From: Quercus robur
Taxonomy: Eukaryota > Streptophyta > Magnoliopsida > Fagales > Fagaceae
Length of the DNA: 64,000 bases
Assembly: GCF_932294415.1 (NCBI RefSeq)
Contig: NC_065536.1
Coordinates: forward strand, 58,889,854-58,953,853
Direction: 5' to 3'
Shown here: piece by piece, positions 35,276 to 46,860 of the stretch
How the letters are laid out: the number at the start of each line of letters is the position of its first letter
Position numbering within the stretch: position 1 is the first letter of the stretch
Notes under the pieces: model-generated
Databases searched by the model: none
Told to the model about the DNA's origin: nothing
Seen by the model: only the letters and a program-made list of their open reading frames with translations
Program-made: the position numbers and the translations under genes

Positions 35276-36204
35276 GTGTCCCCCAAGTATTGTAAATACC
35301 TTTTGTTATTCGTAAAAAAAAAAAAAAAAAATGTAAATACCTTTTGTTAAGGTATATGTAACGGCGAAAAAGCATTAATCAACTTATGAAAATAAATTAC
35401 GATTTTACTATTTGCTATCACAATAAATTTGTATAGAGATGGGAAGTCAAAATTGTTTATGATATCCAATACACGAACTAAGAAGGTTTACGTCATAGAA
35501 TTGAATAAGAAATCATGCTTCTTCTATTAATTCACAGTTTAAGAACTGGTTAAGAAAACATACAAGTGTTGGTTCTCGAGTCTAGTTCGAGGTTTGAGTT
35601 ACAAGTGGATAGATTCTATTCTTTCTTTTTTGGCTCCCCCTTCATCTCAATCTTCTCCTTGCTTTTGTATCCAGCTATAACTTATCTGAATCTTACACTT
35701 GGAGGGTTGAGATTGCACTCCTAGAACTCATGTCCCATCTTAGATGTTTCACCACTATTCATGGTCATTTCCTCATTAATGCAGTCGGAATAGTGGTTGT
35801 CTTGTATTTAATGCGGAGGGAATGAGTTCTATACCATTCTTTCTTCATCATTCTCGTATTTTGTGCCAAGTTTGCTTTTTTTTTTTTTTTCCCCCTTTTG
35901 ATGTTTTAACTTTATGCGTCTCACATAACTAGTGCTCATCCCCGATATTCGATGTGCATCCACGGAAATAACCTTAACTATCCATTTAAATTAGATTTGG
36001 GATCCTCGTCCCCATAGTATATATGTGTCAAGTATATATTAAGTGACAATTTTTAAATATATATAAAATATGCGAAGACATTATATATTATTAAGAAATC
36101 TAAATATGCATTCTACAATCACTTTTTTTTTTTTTTAACTTCAGCAAATTTTTTTTTTTTTTAATTTATATAACAATACTTAAAGTTATATTAGTTGTAA
36201 CTTA
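35276..36204. other. Copy B-specific non-coding sequence
   Basis: Not matched in copy A. Slightly less AT-rich at 35560-35900. No open frame resembles a known protein and no ends are found. Confidence 0.45.
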
Positions 36205-36777
36205 AGGTGTTTGATTAGGGATAGAAAAGCGAGAGCATAGAAAATGGAAAAAATGTTAAAAAGTGAGAAGATTGAAAATATTTTAATTTCTTTTATTTGT
36301 GTTTGGTTGAGAGATGGAATAGTAGAGGAATGGAAAAAATTTTATTATTTGGTTGAGAAGAAAAATGGAAAGATAGAAAATGTGGTTTGTATAAATTTAT
36401 TATCAGGCCGTATTAAATAAAAAAGTAAATCAGATGAACAAAAAAAAATACTCACTAATAAGTATTAGAAAAAGACAAAAATCAAATTAAAGAAGAAATA
36501 AGAATAAAACCAAAGAAAAAGAAAAGGAGAAAAAAAAGGAAAATGACCAAACCCATGGATACATTTCACATGGGTATTTTGGTTTTCACTTGGATGGAAA
36601 AATAATTTCATGTTTTCTTTTTAATTTTCTTTCCAATTTTGATAGAAAACATTTTGATAGACTCAGGTTCTACCAGTTTTTCCTCATTTCATCTCTCCAA
36701 CCAAACATCTTCAAAAATCATATTCTTTCTCTTTTCATATTTTTCCATCCTTTCTAAAATCCACCAAATCAAACGGA
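36205..36777. mobile_element. Tourist-like MITE, copy B
   Basis: Left end AAGGTGTTTGATTAGGG; right end, opposite strand, AAGTTCCGTTTGATTTGG. Purine-rich arms (AGAAAAATGGAAAGATAGAAA) mirror pyrimidine-rich ones. The right half is shared with copy A at 10141-10500. Confidence 0.55.
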
Positions 36778-37756
36778 ACTTAAACTACACTCAACTCAAA
36801 CCCACTCCCGCCTTTCCTCTCAAGCTATTCTAAGACTTACTGTTAGGATTCTGGGATGTTCGCGTAGCACCTTTCTATGCTAGACTCAAAGCTGAACATG
36901 ACAAGCTATTTGAGGTTGACATTGACATACAGTAACAGGATCTAGACCATTCAAGAAAACAAAAAATTATGTCCCACATATCTGTGGGATCCATTTGCTA
37001 CGAAAGAGATGGTAGATACAGCAGAAACAGAGTATACAATCTCTTAGAAAGGATGAGTAAGACTAACGAACATTCGAGAAATGACTAGTAAACACAAGTT
37101 ATTGCATCCAAAATTGTGACTTGTGTGTATCAGGTAGTGTGTAAGATCATACGTCAATCGGTAGATATGCAAGGAGTACATACATAACTAGAGTTTTTTT
37201 GGGTGAGGGACTGTTTAATAGTCATAAGTCAAAGTGAATTTCTTTTTCTCTTTCGTTACGTAGAACAGAAAAATTCATCCAAAAAACAAAAGTAGAACAG
37301 AAATCTGTCATTAAAAAGTGATTTAATTAGTGCAAGTCGGCGGGGATCCTATGGGTCAATGAATAACATTTGCTGTTTGCAACATTAGGACATGGTTTGT
37401 ACTTTGTAGTGACCATTTTTAAGGTTGATGACTTGTAGTAAAGTTTAGAACCTTTTTTATAATAAAATTTTGGGTAATGTTAACGGGTACTCTTGAAGTA
37501 CTTGTTAATAAATAATTTTAGTAAAGATTTAATTTATTTTTACTGAAAATATAAAAAAAAAATTATCAAAATATTTATTTACTTTTTTTATTTTTCTATG
37601 CATAAAATGTTTTTAAAAATAACTTTTAAATGAATATTTTTAACTTTTTTATTTTAATTTTTTTTAGGAGAGCATTTATTTATTCTAATAATGTTTTTTT
37701 TTATCCTTCGTATAATCTAGATCTTTGAAGTGAAAATGCATTTTGTATCAAATGAT

Positions 37757-37908
37757 ACCAAATCAGTGGTATTAAAATTCAATAAATGAGGAATATGTTT
37801 GCAAAAAATAACTATCCTACTAACAATTGGAAGATATATGTTAGTGAATAGTTATTTTTATACCTATTAAATTTTAATATTGTATCATTTTGATATAGAA
37901 TAATTTTT
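37757..37908. mobile_element. 152-bp MITE with 8-bp duplication, copy B
   Basis: Flanked by CAAATGAT on both sides (37749-37756 and 37909-37916); copy A near 11850 has CAAATGAT once. Inner arms mirror each other (GGTATTAAAATTCAATA and TATTAAATTTTAATATTG). 8-bp duplication suggests hAT. Confidence 0.75.
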
Positions 37909-38556
37909 CAAATGATGAATTCATTCGGTCTTTTTTTTTTTTTTTTTTCCTTCATTTTTAAGATAAGGTGTGGCCCTCTAGCCTGCCGTTTTATGATTTT
38001 ATCACCCAAAAATACAATATAAAAAACAAAAACAAAAGCAAATGATAAAACAAAACAAGAGAGTAGTTCCCAGTAAAAAAAAAAAAAAAAAAAAACAAAA
38101 AAACAAAAAAAAAAAAACCAAGAGAGTAGTAAGAGATAAGGCCTTGATCATGTATTTCGATGTCGACGTCAAGGTTGGGTGAAGGAAGTGGAACACTACA
38201 ATTTTGATTTTGCTCGGCTGTAAAGAATTTTCTTTCTTTCTATGATCTTCTTCTTTTCTATTACTTTTTTATTTTATTAAATAAAGGAGGAAAATTTAAA
38301 TTCGAATTCTCTTATGAAGAAAAATAAGACAATATCACTAAACTTTTAAGACTTTTGGCATAACCATAAAAAACACTACTTTGGATTTTAACATTTGAAT
38401 TTTTTTTTCTTTGGATTAACATTTGAAGTTTGATCTAGCCTTAAAATTCATTTTGCTATAAACAATACAAACTGTTTTTTTTTTTTTTTACCTTAAAGTT
38501 TAATCTAGCCTTAAAATTCATTTCACTATAAACAATAATAAACGGTTTTGTTTTTA

Positions 38557-39232
38557 GACAAAGTTTAGCTACAAAATAAAATTGGTTGTAGCCTACTTCA
38601 TAAAATAAATATTACCATATATTTTGAAAATCTAACCGATGAATTGCATGTTTTTTATGTTCTTAATACACATGTTAAATTTTGTGTTAATCAGACATTA
38701 TTTACTATATGATCTATAAGTTTATATTTTATGTATAATTTTAAACTACAAAAACTTGTAATTTAAATAATTTATTGATAATATAGTTATTGATCTTTAA
38801 TTTTCTAGAAATTTTGCAAATATAGGGTCTGTTTGGATAGAACTTATTTTAATGAAACTGAAAACTGAAAACACTGTAACAAAATAATTTTTAAATATGT
38901 GAATAGTACCGTGGGACCCATTTTTAATGAAAAAGTTGCTGAAAAGTGAAGTTTGTGGGTCCGTGAACAGTGCACGAATACACTGTTTTGGGTCAAAAGT
39001 TGCGGTTACTGTTCATAACAGTGATGAACAGTAATGTTTTACTCCTGAAATGCGTGCCCAAAAAAAAAAAACTGAAACGTAAACATGAAACGAACAGCTT
39101 CAATGAATCCAAACAAATACATAGAGAATATAAAAAGAAAATATAATCTTATAGAACATTTGCCAAAATTCACAAAAATAAATATTGAATAAAATTATAG
39201 TTTTAAACTACGACTAACTAAACTTTGTAATT
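38557..39232. mobile_element. MITE with ACAAAGTTTAG ends, containing a second nested MITE
   Basis: Present in copy B, absent from the matching point near 12330 in A. The outer arms read ACAAAGTTTAGCTACAAAAT and, reversed, ACAAAGTTTAGTTAGTCGTA. At about 38826-39118 it is split by an element with ends GGGTCTGTTTGGAT and ATCCAAACAAA, rich in GAACAGT motifs. The outer family also occurs intact at 49011-49408. Confidence 0.7.
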
Positions 39233-39761
39233 TTTTTTATTTTAAGGTTTTGGTTTGTGACGTTATCGAAGGCATGAAAATTCTCCCCCGTCAGCTTACT
39301 ACCGCTTTTATTCTCCCCTGTCAGCTTTCACGTGATCCTTCTCCCCATGACCAGGGATCACGGGTTCATGTCATTTTCTCAGTTTTGCAGGCATTATTCA
39401 AATTTTTTTTGACTTTGACTGACAAATTTTTTCTTTTCTTTACTGCACTTAACCAGCACCAGGCGGTGCTGGTTAACATTCTCCAATTATAATTACCCTC
39501 GAAAAAATTCTGCACAGCTAACATAATTTTTCCATGTGAGTTTGAGTAACCAAAGTCAAAAGTGAAAAGAGAGATTATAATTATTTTAGAAGGTTGTGAA
39601 CAGCTGGAGGCAGTACGGACAATTGCCGGCACTCCAGGACAAGAGAGAATTAGCGTGTGTTTGGTTTCACTTTTAGGAGCCAAATTGCACTTTTTTTCCG
39701 CTGAAAATCCAAACTGTGTTTAATAAGAAATTATCGCATTATATATTAATTAAATAAAATG

Positions 39762-40510
39762 AGAAGATTAAAATTTATTGTTACTTATCATTTTACCATT
39801 GTATACTTAAAATAACAAAAAATGTCCAATTAAAACGGTACTGAAAGTAAATTAAACCCTTATAAAAAGTTAATTTTCTAATATACTCACTAGATGCGGC
39901 AGTTGGGAGTTATAATTGCAAAACATCACAAGCGCGTTGTTAACGCTTTTGAAGATTGATTTGAGGACAGCCCATGGAAAATGGCCAATTGCCGCTTATT
40001 GTGGTCACAATATTGCTAGGCGAAGTATTCAAACTTTTTAATGTGAAAAAAGGGGAAAATTATTTTTATCTTAATAGCATGGCTTCGTAAGATTCTGCAA
40101 CAAAAATTATATAGACATAATACATCTGCGCTTGAACATATACACGGCTATACACACACAACCACTTTAATTTATGTAATTCATGTTTGTATTAATTGAT
40201 ATTTGAATATAAGAACACCAACAAAATAATGGTAGATTCATTATATTTTTTTTACCTATAAAAGGATTTTTTGTATGAATAGTTATATTTTGATTTTTGT
40301 TTTCAAAGTAAAATTTTCACTTATGAATGAAAAGATATTTAACTGTTAGATAGACACTAATTATAATTTATATAAATTTATGTTATTATGTAATTCTCCT
40401 AAAATTTTATTCTTTATTACATAAATTTTATGAAAAATAATAAATGATCACATAAAGAATATAAGGTCCTATTAGTTTTTTTTTTTTTTTTGGTTTGTGT
40501 GTTTGTTATA
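39762..40510. other. Non-coding sequence right of the duplication
   Basis: Begins unique sequence. AT-rich, with no recognised gene or element. Confidence 0.5.
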
Positions 40511-40909
40511 AGAGCATTAGTATCAGGAAATGCTACTATATTTTATTTTATCATCCCAAAAAGCTACTTTATCAATTATACCATCCCATTTTACAATACT
40601 TCCAGCATCCCAAACTTTTATTTTCCTATTCTACCCATTAAAATAATATATCTACACAATAAAATAATATTTCTCCCAATCACCATCATTTATTCTTTCT
40701 TTCTCCCAAACACCATCACAATAAAAATATTAGTTTTTTTTTTTTAATTGTGCTATAGTACAATTCTATATTTAGAATTGCACTGTAGCACTATTGCAAA
40801 AAAATTTGCAATACTTAGCAATAGCATTTCCTGATGCAATACATTTTGGGGTTTGAAATGCCAAATATCCCTTACATTTAGCATTAGCATTCCCCAATGC
40901 TAATGCTCT
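40511..40909. mobile_element. MITE with AGAGCATTAG ends
   Basis: Ends AGAGCATTAGTATCAGGAAA and, reversed, AGAGCATTAGCATTGGGGAA. Inverted subterminal parts repeat AGGAAATGCTACTATA / ATAGCATTTCCTG. Same broad family as 42756-43132, 44128-44745 and 51936-52861. Confidence 0.7.
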
Positions 40910-41178
40910 AATATCCCTTTTGAAAGATACAATTTTCCCCTTTTGCTAAACTCTAACTACATTATTATTATAATATATATAGTATATGAGATAGGTTCAA
41001 GTTACACTTGGTGTAACTCTAAGAGTTACACATTTTTTAAACCATTAGATTTAAGTAGATCTAACGGTTAAAAAAAGATTATAATTATTACAAATATTCT
41101 TATTAAAATCTAATTACCCTCATTTATTACCTTCTAAACTTAAAAAAAAAGTTTGACTTCTGACTCTCTCTCATTCAC

Positions 41179-41180
<2 letters not shown>

Positions 41181-41232
<52 letters not shown>
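41181..41232. repeat. (CT)n microsatellite
   Basis: Uninterrupted CT run inside the left part of the PLD-carrying element, followed by an A-run. Confidence 0.95.
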
Positions 41233-41234
<2 letters not shown>

Positions 41235-41334
41235 AGAAAAAAAAAAAAAAAAAAAAAGTTGAACACTAACAAGAGGTGCTTTGTTTCTAGTTTTCCTTTC
41301 TTTTCTGGTTTGTGAGTGCTTTGTTTCTTTTGCA

Positions 41335-41425
41335 GGCAGCCTTTTGAGGGAAAAGATGAAAAAGGGATACCAGTAGGGGTCTATGTCATTCAGAATGCTG
41401 AGTGTAATAGCAAAAGCCTTCCCTG
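41335..41425 (+). other. Possible second captured exon fragment, unidentified
   Basis: After a TTTTGCAG acceptor-like site, about 29 codons are open (FEGKDEKGIPVGVYVIQN and on), ending at TGA near 41423. The composition is more gene-like than its surroundings. I do not recognise the family. Confidence 0.3.
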
Positions 41426-41468
41426 ACTGAACAAAGGTTTCAATTCTCAGTCACTAATTAGAACCTAC

Positions 41469-41617
41469 CTGCCAATATAGAATCCTCTGAGTAGTAGCAC
41501 TAGTTGGAGCACCTTCTGGCCACATTGGGATAACAACATATACAGCAAATCTCTCATTTGTTCTAATTTTCTCAGCAATCTTAAGGGCAATTTCCATTGG
41601 AATCAAATTATTAGCAC
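41469..41617 (-). pseudogene. Captured phospholipase D exon
   Basis: A 149-nt exon (two bases of a split Gly codon plus 49 codons), bounded by a CTTTCTGCAG acceptor and a CAG/GTAGGT donor. It encodes [33 protein letters not shown] and TQRILYWQ, characteristic of plant C2-type PLD between the two HKD motifs, closest in my recollection to the beta/gamma group. It has no stop or frameshift. No neighbouring PLD exon or HKD motif is present, so it cannot encode an enzyme. It lies inside a TIR element, so transposon capture is the likely origin. Confidence 0.85.
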
Positions 41618-42755
41618 CTGCAGAAAGACAGTATGAGCAAAATTCAACAAACAAAACAAGAAAATGAAATCACGAGACACCTTAACATCCAGTAAGTGAT
41701 TTCCCGGGAAGATAATAGCACAAAAATGCGGTCATTTAAAATGGCGCAGCACAGTGAGAGTATTTTGTCAAAAACCGTAAATAACTACATATAACACCTA
41801 ATATAATCAGTTCTAATTTTGCCAATCCCAATTTGTGACTTGCAACTGATTAGCTATTGAAAAGAAGTATAGCTCTTTTCTTGACTTCATCACCTTTCTT
41901 TATTCATCATCTTTCTTAAATACCTGTGTAAGTGCCTTTATCACTGAAAGGCAATTTAAAATTTTAATTGATTGTTTCTATTTCTAGCTATCCATTAAGT
42001 ATATGGATAGGCTAAACTTGACCAAACAATGGAAATGGTAGGTTACTTTTTATTTGAACCTCCTCTATGCATGTCCAACTTTCAGATTCTAACTGTGGAC
42101 GTGCTATTCACTGAGAATAAATCTGATTCCATTAACTTTAACCTCATACAAATGCACAGCTCATGCGGATTTCTGTTGGTTGAGGAAATTATGAGGACAC
42201 TATTAGACAGCAACAAGTTCTAAATTTTTTTTTTCTGCCGACAACCTGTGGAGGTGGTGAAGGAGAAAGAGAGAGGGAAACGTAGAGAGAGAAATGGGGA
42301 GAGAGAGAGAGTCAAAAGTCAAACTTTTTTTTTGGGTTTAGAGATAGGTTTAGAAGGTAATAAACGAAAATAATTAATTAGATTCTAATTAGAATATTTG
42401 TAATAATTATAGTTTTTTTTTTAACCGTTGGATCTACTTAAATCTAATGGTTTAAAAAAGGTGTAACACTTTAAAAAAGGTGTAACTCTAAAGAGTTACA
42501 CCATGTGTAACTTGAACCCATCTCATAATATATATATATATATATATATCCCAATTATTTTGTTTACCAAGCTGCAACTTGTCTAAAAGAAGAGGCTGCC
42601 ACGTGAATCTTGTCCAATATATGCCCCTGCATAACAAAATCATGGTTGTGTTATTGTTGACCCAATTTTGTTTAACATATGGATAGCTTGAAAGAGTAAT
42701 GCTGCCATAATTTCACAACAACTTCATAACAAATTTTAAGTGACAAATTATTATT

Positions 42756-43132
42756 AGAGCACTAATATTAGATGTGCTAAATATCGAATATTTTATTTGC
42801 CCATCTCTTTCACACACGGTCTTTCTGCTCTCACTCTCTCTCTTCCCTCTCCTCTCTACTTGCTTTGTTTATTTGAGCTCTCTCTATCCTTTCCCTTAAC
42901 TCTTTGCTACCCTCACCGATCAAGCCTAGGTTTGAAGTTGCCACCACTGTCAATTTGAAGCCCATCTCAACCACGATCTAAAATCAGTCTGATCCACTAC
43001 TATCGAACTAAAACCACCACTGTCAATAGCAAAAGCCACCATCGGCCGAATTTCTCTAGCTCTCGTACCAGCTTGTTTTTATTTTTAATATGGTGGCTAT
43101 TTTTTTTTTTAACTTCTGATACTAATGTTCTT
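42756..43132. mobile_element. MITE with AGAGCACTAATATTAG ends
   Basis: Left AGAGCACTAATATTAGATGT, right (reversed) AAGAACATTAGTATCAGAAG. It is inserted into sequence resembling the small MITE at 25146-25312. The core is a slightly GC-richer CT-rich stretch with no coding. Confidence 0.55.
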
Positions 43133-44127
43133 AGTTCTAATTTGGATCTATTACTAACATCTTTTTTTATCCACTAATAATAATTTACTACAAATTTATT
43201 ATGTAATTATTATAAAAATGTTGTGAACATAAATATTACTCGAATTGAAATTTCCATAGTTTTTGAATTTTTTTGATCGGCCTAAGGGGCAATAGCCATG
43301 GATGATGGAACCCAAAAAAAAAAAGAAAAAAGGATAGGGTTGGGGAGGGGGAGTAATCATAGTTTTTAAACTGAACTATCCTTGTTCACAGAAAATTCTT
43401 AGGTACTCTCGAAGTACGAAGAAATGAAACTCCCTCTTCTCACATTCATTGTGGAGTCCACCATGAATGTGAGAGGAGGGAACACCATTTTCCATGCTCT
43501 TTGAGAATTATGTCCCCATTAAATAAATAAAAAAAGTAACACATTTTTTTATTCAAAAAATTGTGTATGTACACTTCAAAATAAAAATAAAAAATAGCAC
43601 AAGCCAAAGGAAGATAAGCACATAAAAAATAAAAAAATAAAACACTACTAAGTACAAGAAAAACCAAAAAAAAGAAGTAGAAAAAAAGAATAAAGGAAAA
43701 AGAAGAAAAAAAAAATGGCAAGAACGACACCTAGAAGAAAAAGAAATAAATAAATAAAAACTGCCAAGAACAATGCCCAGAAAAGATAAAAAAAACAAAA
43801 AAAAAAAAACAAAAAACACACAAATGGCAAGAACAACGCCCATGTGCACCATGCATATGGGCATTTTGATAGGCTCAAATTGAGATTTTCTCCTCGGCCC
43901 CCCCTAGTTTTCTCCCAATTTTAGGGAGAACATTTTGGTGGGGCTGAGTGAGAGAAAACACCCAAACCCCATCACTTTTTTCCCCTCATCCCCTCCTAGC
44001 CAAACTACCACTTAAAATGCTATCTCTCCACTTTTCTCTCCTAAATTTTCCATCCTCACTAAAATCCCTCCAAACAAACATACCCTAAGTTTCCAAGTTT
44101 TAACAAAGTTTTATAATTAGAAACATA
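43133..44127. other. Low-complexity non-coding region
   Basis: Includes an A/G-rich tract (43510-43830) whose opposite strand gives spurious Phe-rich frames. A MITE half-arm near 43860-44095 ends in (reversed) GGGTATGTTTGTTTGGAGGG. No gene is supported. Confidence 0.55.
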
Positions 44128-44745
44128 AGAGCATTAGCATCTAGGGATACCAAAATATATATATATATATATATATTTTGCATCCTCAAACACTACTTTA
44201 TCTATTTTACCAACTCATTTTACAACCCACCATACATTCTAATTTTTATTTTTACATATAATCCAATAAAATAATATAAATTACCTAATAAAATTATAAA
44301 AAGTATTATTTTTGAACAACAAGCACTAGCATGGGTGGGGGGGGGGGGGGGTGGTTAAGGGGGGAGGGGGGTGTACATATCCCCCAGTTGCTATTTTACA
44401 ACCAAACTACCCAAAACCCACTCCATCCGAGTTTGCAAACTTTAAAAAAAAAAATTGCAACCTATAAACAGTAAGGTTGTATTTATGCAACCTTACTATT
44501 CTTAGGTTGTAAAAAATATATATTATTTTAATTTTATGATTATGTGTGAAAAGAAAAAGTGAGTAGGAGGAAAAAGAGAGAGAATATTACTTTTTATTAT
44601 TTTATTAGGTAGTTTATATTATTTTATTAGATTGTATATAAAAATAAAAATAAAAACTAAAATGTAGGGTGAGTTGTAAAATAGATAAAGTAATGTTTGA
44701 GGATGCAAATTTTTTTTTTTTTTGCATCCCCAGATGCTAATGCTT
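44128..44745. mobile_element. Inverted-repeat element 1 of an interleaved pair
   Basis: Arms 44128-44310 and 44570-44745 mirror each other. AGAGCATTAGCATCT faces AGATGCTAATGCTT, GCATCCTCAAACACTACTTT faces its complement, and the AATAAAATAATATAAA block is matched. It encloses the left arm of the second element. Confidence 0.65.
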
Positions 44746-44927
44746 AAGGTTTCATATATGCAACCTTACTATTCATAGGTTGCAATTTTTTTTAAGTTTA
44801 CAAACCCTAATAGAGTGAGTTTTGGGTGGCTTAGGTTGTAAAATAGCAACTAATGGGTATTTATGTTTTTTTTTTCTTTTTTTGATGAATAACTAATGGG
44901 TATTTACACCCCAATGCTAGTGCTCTA
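44322..44927. mobile_element. Inverted-repeat element 2 of an interleaved pair
   Basis: The left arm (44322-44510) with GCACTAGCATGGG, AGTTGCTATTTTACAACC and GCAACCTTACTATTC is mirrored by 44745-44927. Between them lies the right arm of element 1, so arm order is a-b-a'-b' rather than nested. Confidence 0.65.
44334..44372 (+). repeat. Long G-run, G-quadruplex-prone
   Basis: A TGGGTGGGG-type stretch with a run of about 15 G, then GGGGGGAGGGGGG. It has at least four runs of three or more G with short loops. Confidence 0.85.
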
Positions 44928-46035
44928 AATACATAAATTTTGAATCTATTTTCAGGCCAGTGGTGACTTGTCGTACTAGTGAACTCAAAAAGGTGCTTTA
45001 AGACCTTCAAGAATCCAATCTACTTAAAAAGTCATTGAGTTAAGCTTTATATTGTTCTAGTCTAACCTAAACCTTTAACCTTTCTTATATTTTAATAAAT
45101 TTAATAAGATTTGATTCCAAAATTCTCCTTTGACGGCAAATGACTTTACAATTACGAGTTGATTTAATTAATTGAAAGTTTGAAACCACACTTATCTCCT
45201 CTGTATGTGATCTAGAATCAACTCATGCTCCACCCTTTAAATTACTGTCATGTATGATGATCCATTTGAAAGGAAGTTCTTTGTTGAACTTGAACCCTTT
45301 TCCCAGATCATACGTGCCCAACTCTGCTTCCTTTTAATGACTTATTACAGGTTGATATTGTTGAATGGGACACCCTTTCTTTCTTTTCTTTTCTTTTTTT
45401 TGAGTTTTTATTTTTCCCTTTGAGTGAGATAGTGATTCAGTTCCAGATACCATTGGGCTAATGGAACTAGAGGTTACAAAGTTTTCTTGCAATTATTTGG
45501 CTGTGGGCATGTGGCCCTTGGTCACAGACTCACAGATTAAGATAGCGAAACAACTGAAAAGCACCATGTGGTCCTTATTCTCTTTCTTTTTCTTGTCTTA
45601 CTTTCTTTTTCATGGTTTGCTAGCTCAAATTGGAAACCATCGAATTCGAAAACACTCATAATTTCTTTTACGGGTCCACGATCGACACAATTAAATCCAT
45701 AAAGCATTATGACATGTTCACACATGCATAATCACAATGGCAGTGAAATTGGACCCAACCAGAATTTTCCTTTATCATTTGAGGCTAAAGTATAAACCAC
45801 TACTCAACCTCTGTGTGCATTATGTTTCCTATAACAATGTGTCTATTATTCTTCTAATATATGTTGTTAAGAAAAAAAAAACAAAAACAAAAACAAAAAG
45901 AAAGATAGATCCAAACTTTTATCTTTAGATCCCAAATAACAAACTATTGAAATATCAAATGCATAATCATTTGAATTAACAAAGAAAACCCAAATAAAAT
46001 CATTTGAATTTTTATTAATTTTTAGAACTAGTTGC
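44928..46035. other. Non-coding spacer
   Basis: AT-rich. Short open frames here have no recognisable similarity. A 15-base near-palindrome CCGTGCTACGCACGG follows at 46040-46054, a motif often met in decayed plant repeats. Confidence 0.5.
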
Positions 46036-46137
46036 AAATCCGTGCTACGCACGGGAACTTACTTGTTTGTGTGGTACACTCATCTAACTTCAATTTGTGC
46101 TACAATTTGATGAAGAAATCATAGCTTGAACGTGTAA

Positions 46138-46860
46138 TGACTTACAAAAAATAACTCAAAAATTCAAATATTAAAACTTCTGAAGAACATCTTAGAAATT
46201 ATTTAAACAAAACAAAATATATATTATTACACGATAAAGAAATATAAGAGAAAAAATGGTTCAATTCAAAAGAATAATCCATGACTATAACTATTGAAAT
46301 CTACCGGATAGTTTCAGATATTGCAAAAATATGAATCTGAAAAATATAGATGTTAAAAAATTCCAAAAGGTATAAATAAAAAAAAAATCAAAAAATTTAG
46401 AGCTTACAAATTCAATACAAAAAAAAAAAAGTATTATGTGACTACACAATAGGAAAATATAAGAAAAAGATTGTTATCCTCAAAAGAATAATTCATGGAT
46501 ATAGTTATTGAAATTTGTCAACTAATTTTAGATATTGCAAAAAAATAACTAAAAAAATCCAGATGTTAAAACTTTTGAAAGGTCAAAGAATCATAAGATT
46601 CACTTCGTATAGATTATTGGGAAAAAAAAAAAATATATATATATATATAACTAAATAATAGAGAAGTATAAGAGAAAAATTGATTGTCGAAATCTACCAA
46701 TCATGTTCAAATATTGCAAAAACTAAAGCAAAATTCAGATGCTACAACTTCTAAAATGGCACACACACACACAATTAAAGAATTAGAAGATTTAGAGCCT
46801 ATAAGTTATTGAAACAATTCAAAGTGTATATATATATATATATATATATGTATGACTATT
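46138..46860. repeat. Diverged tandem units of about 180-220 bp
   Basis: TTGAAATCTACC..AGATATTGCAAAAA-type blocks recur at about 46284, 46508 and 46685. Each is followed by CAGATGTTAAAACTTCTGAA-like sequence and GATTTAGAGCTTACAA-like sequence. (TA)n tracts lie at 46635 and 46829. It looks like an old tandem array. Confidence 0.6.

Larger units (their letters stand above)
21547..39761. repeat. Duplicated segment, copy B
   Basis: This is the direct-orientation partner of 1-13337. Its right boundary is sharp: after AAATAAAATG, copy A continues into a STIPL1-like exon while copy B continues into unrelated sequence. Copy B carries the intact UGT. It has extra sequence that A lacks: a hAT-like element, two tandem arrays, a MULE-type MITE and several small MITEs. 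Confidence 0.95.
40988..42524. mobile_element. 1537-bp TIR element carrying a phospholipase D exon (Pack-TIR/Pack-MULE candidate)
   Basis: Inverted arms of about 185 bp start GAGATAGGTTCAAGTTACAC and GAGATGGGTTCAAGTTACAC. Each contains an inner hairpin GTGTAACTC..GAGTTACAC and a TAGATTTAAGTAGATC block. Flanking 9-mers ATAGTATAT and ATAATATAT differ at one base, which fits a Mutator-like duplication but lies in a TA-rich target. The interior holds a (CT)n tract, a PLD exon on the minus strand (41469-41617) and unidentified filler. No transposase is present. Confidence 0.8.

Noticed and set aside
40511..40910. An 85-codon plus-strand frame
   Set aside because: It falls inside an AGAGCATTAG MITE and is Ile/Phe-rich from AT content alone.
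43446..43878. Phe-rich, membrane-like minus-strand frames
   Set aside because: They derive from an A/G-rich low-complexity tract. There is no start context, no family resemblance and no conserved loop residues.
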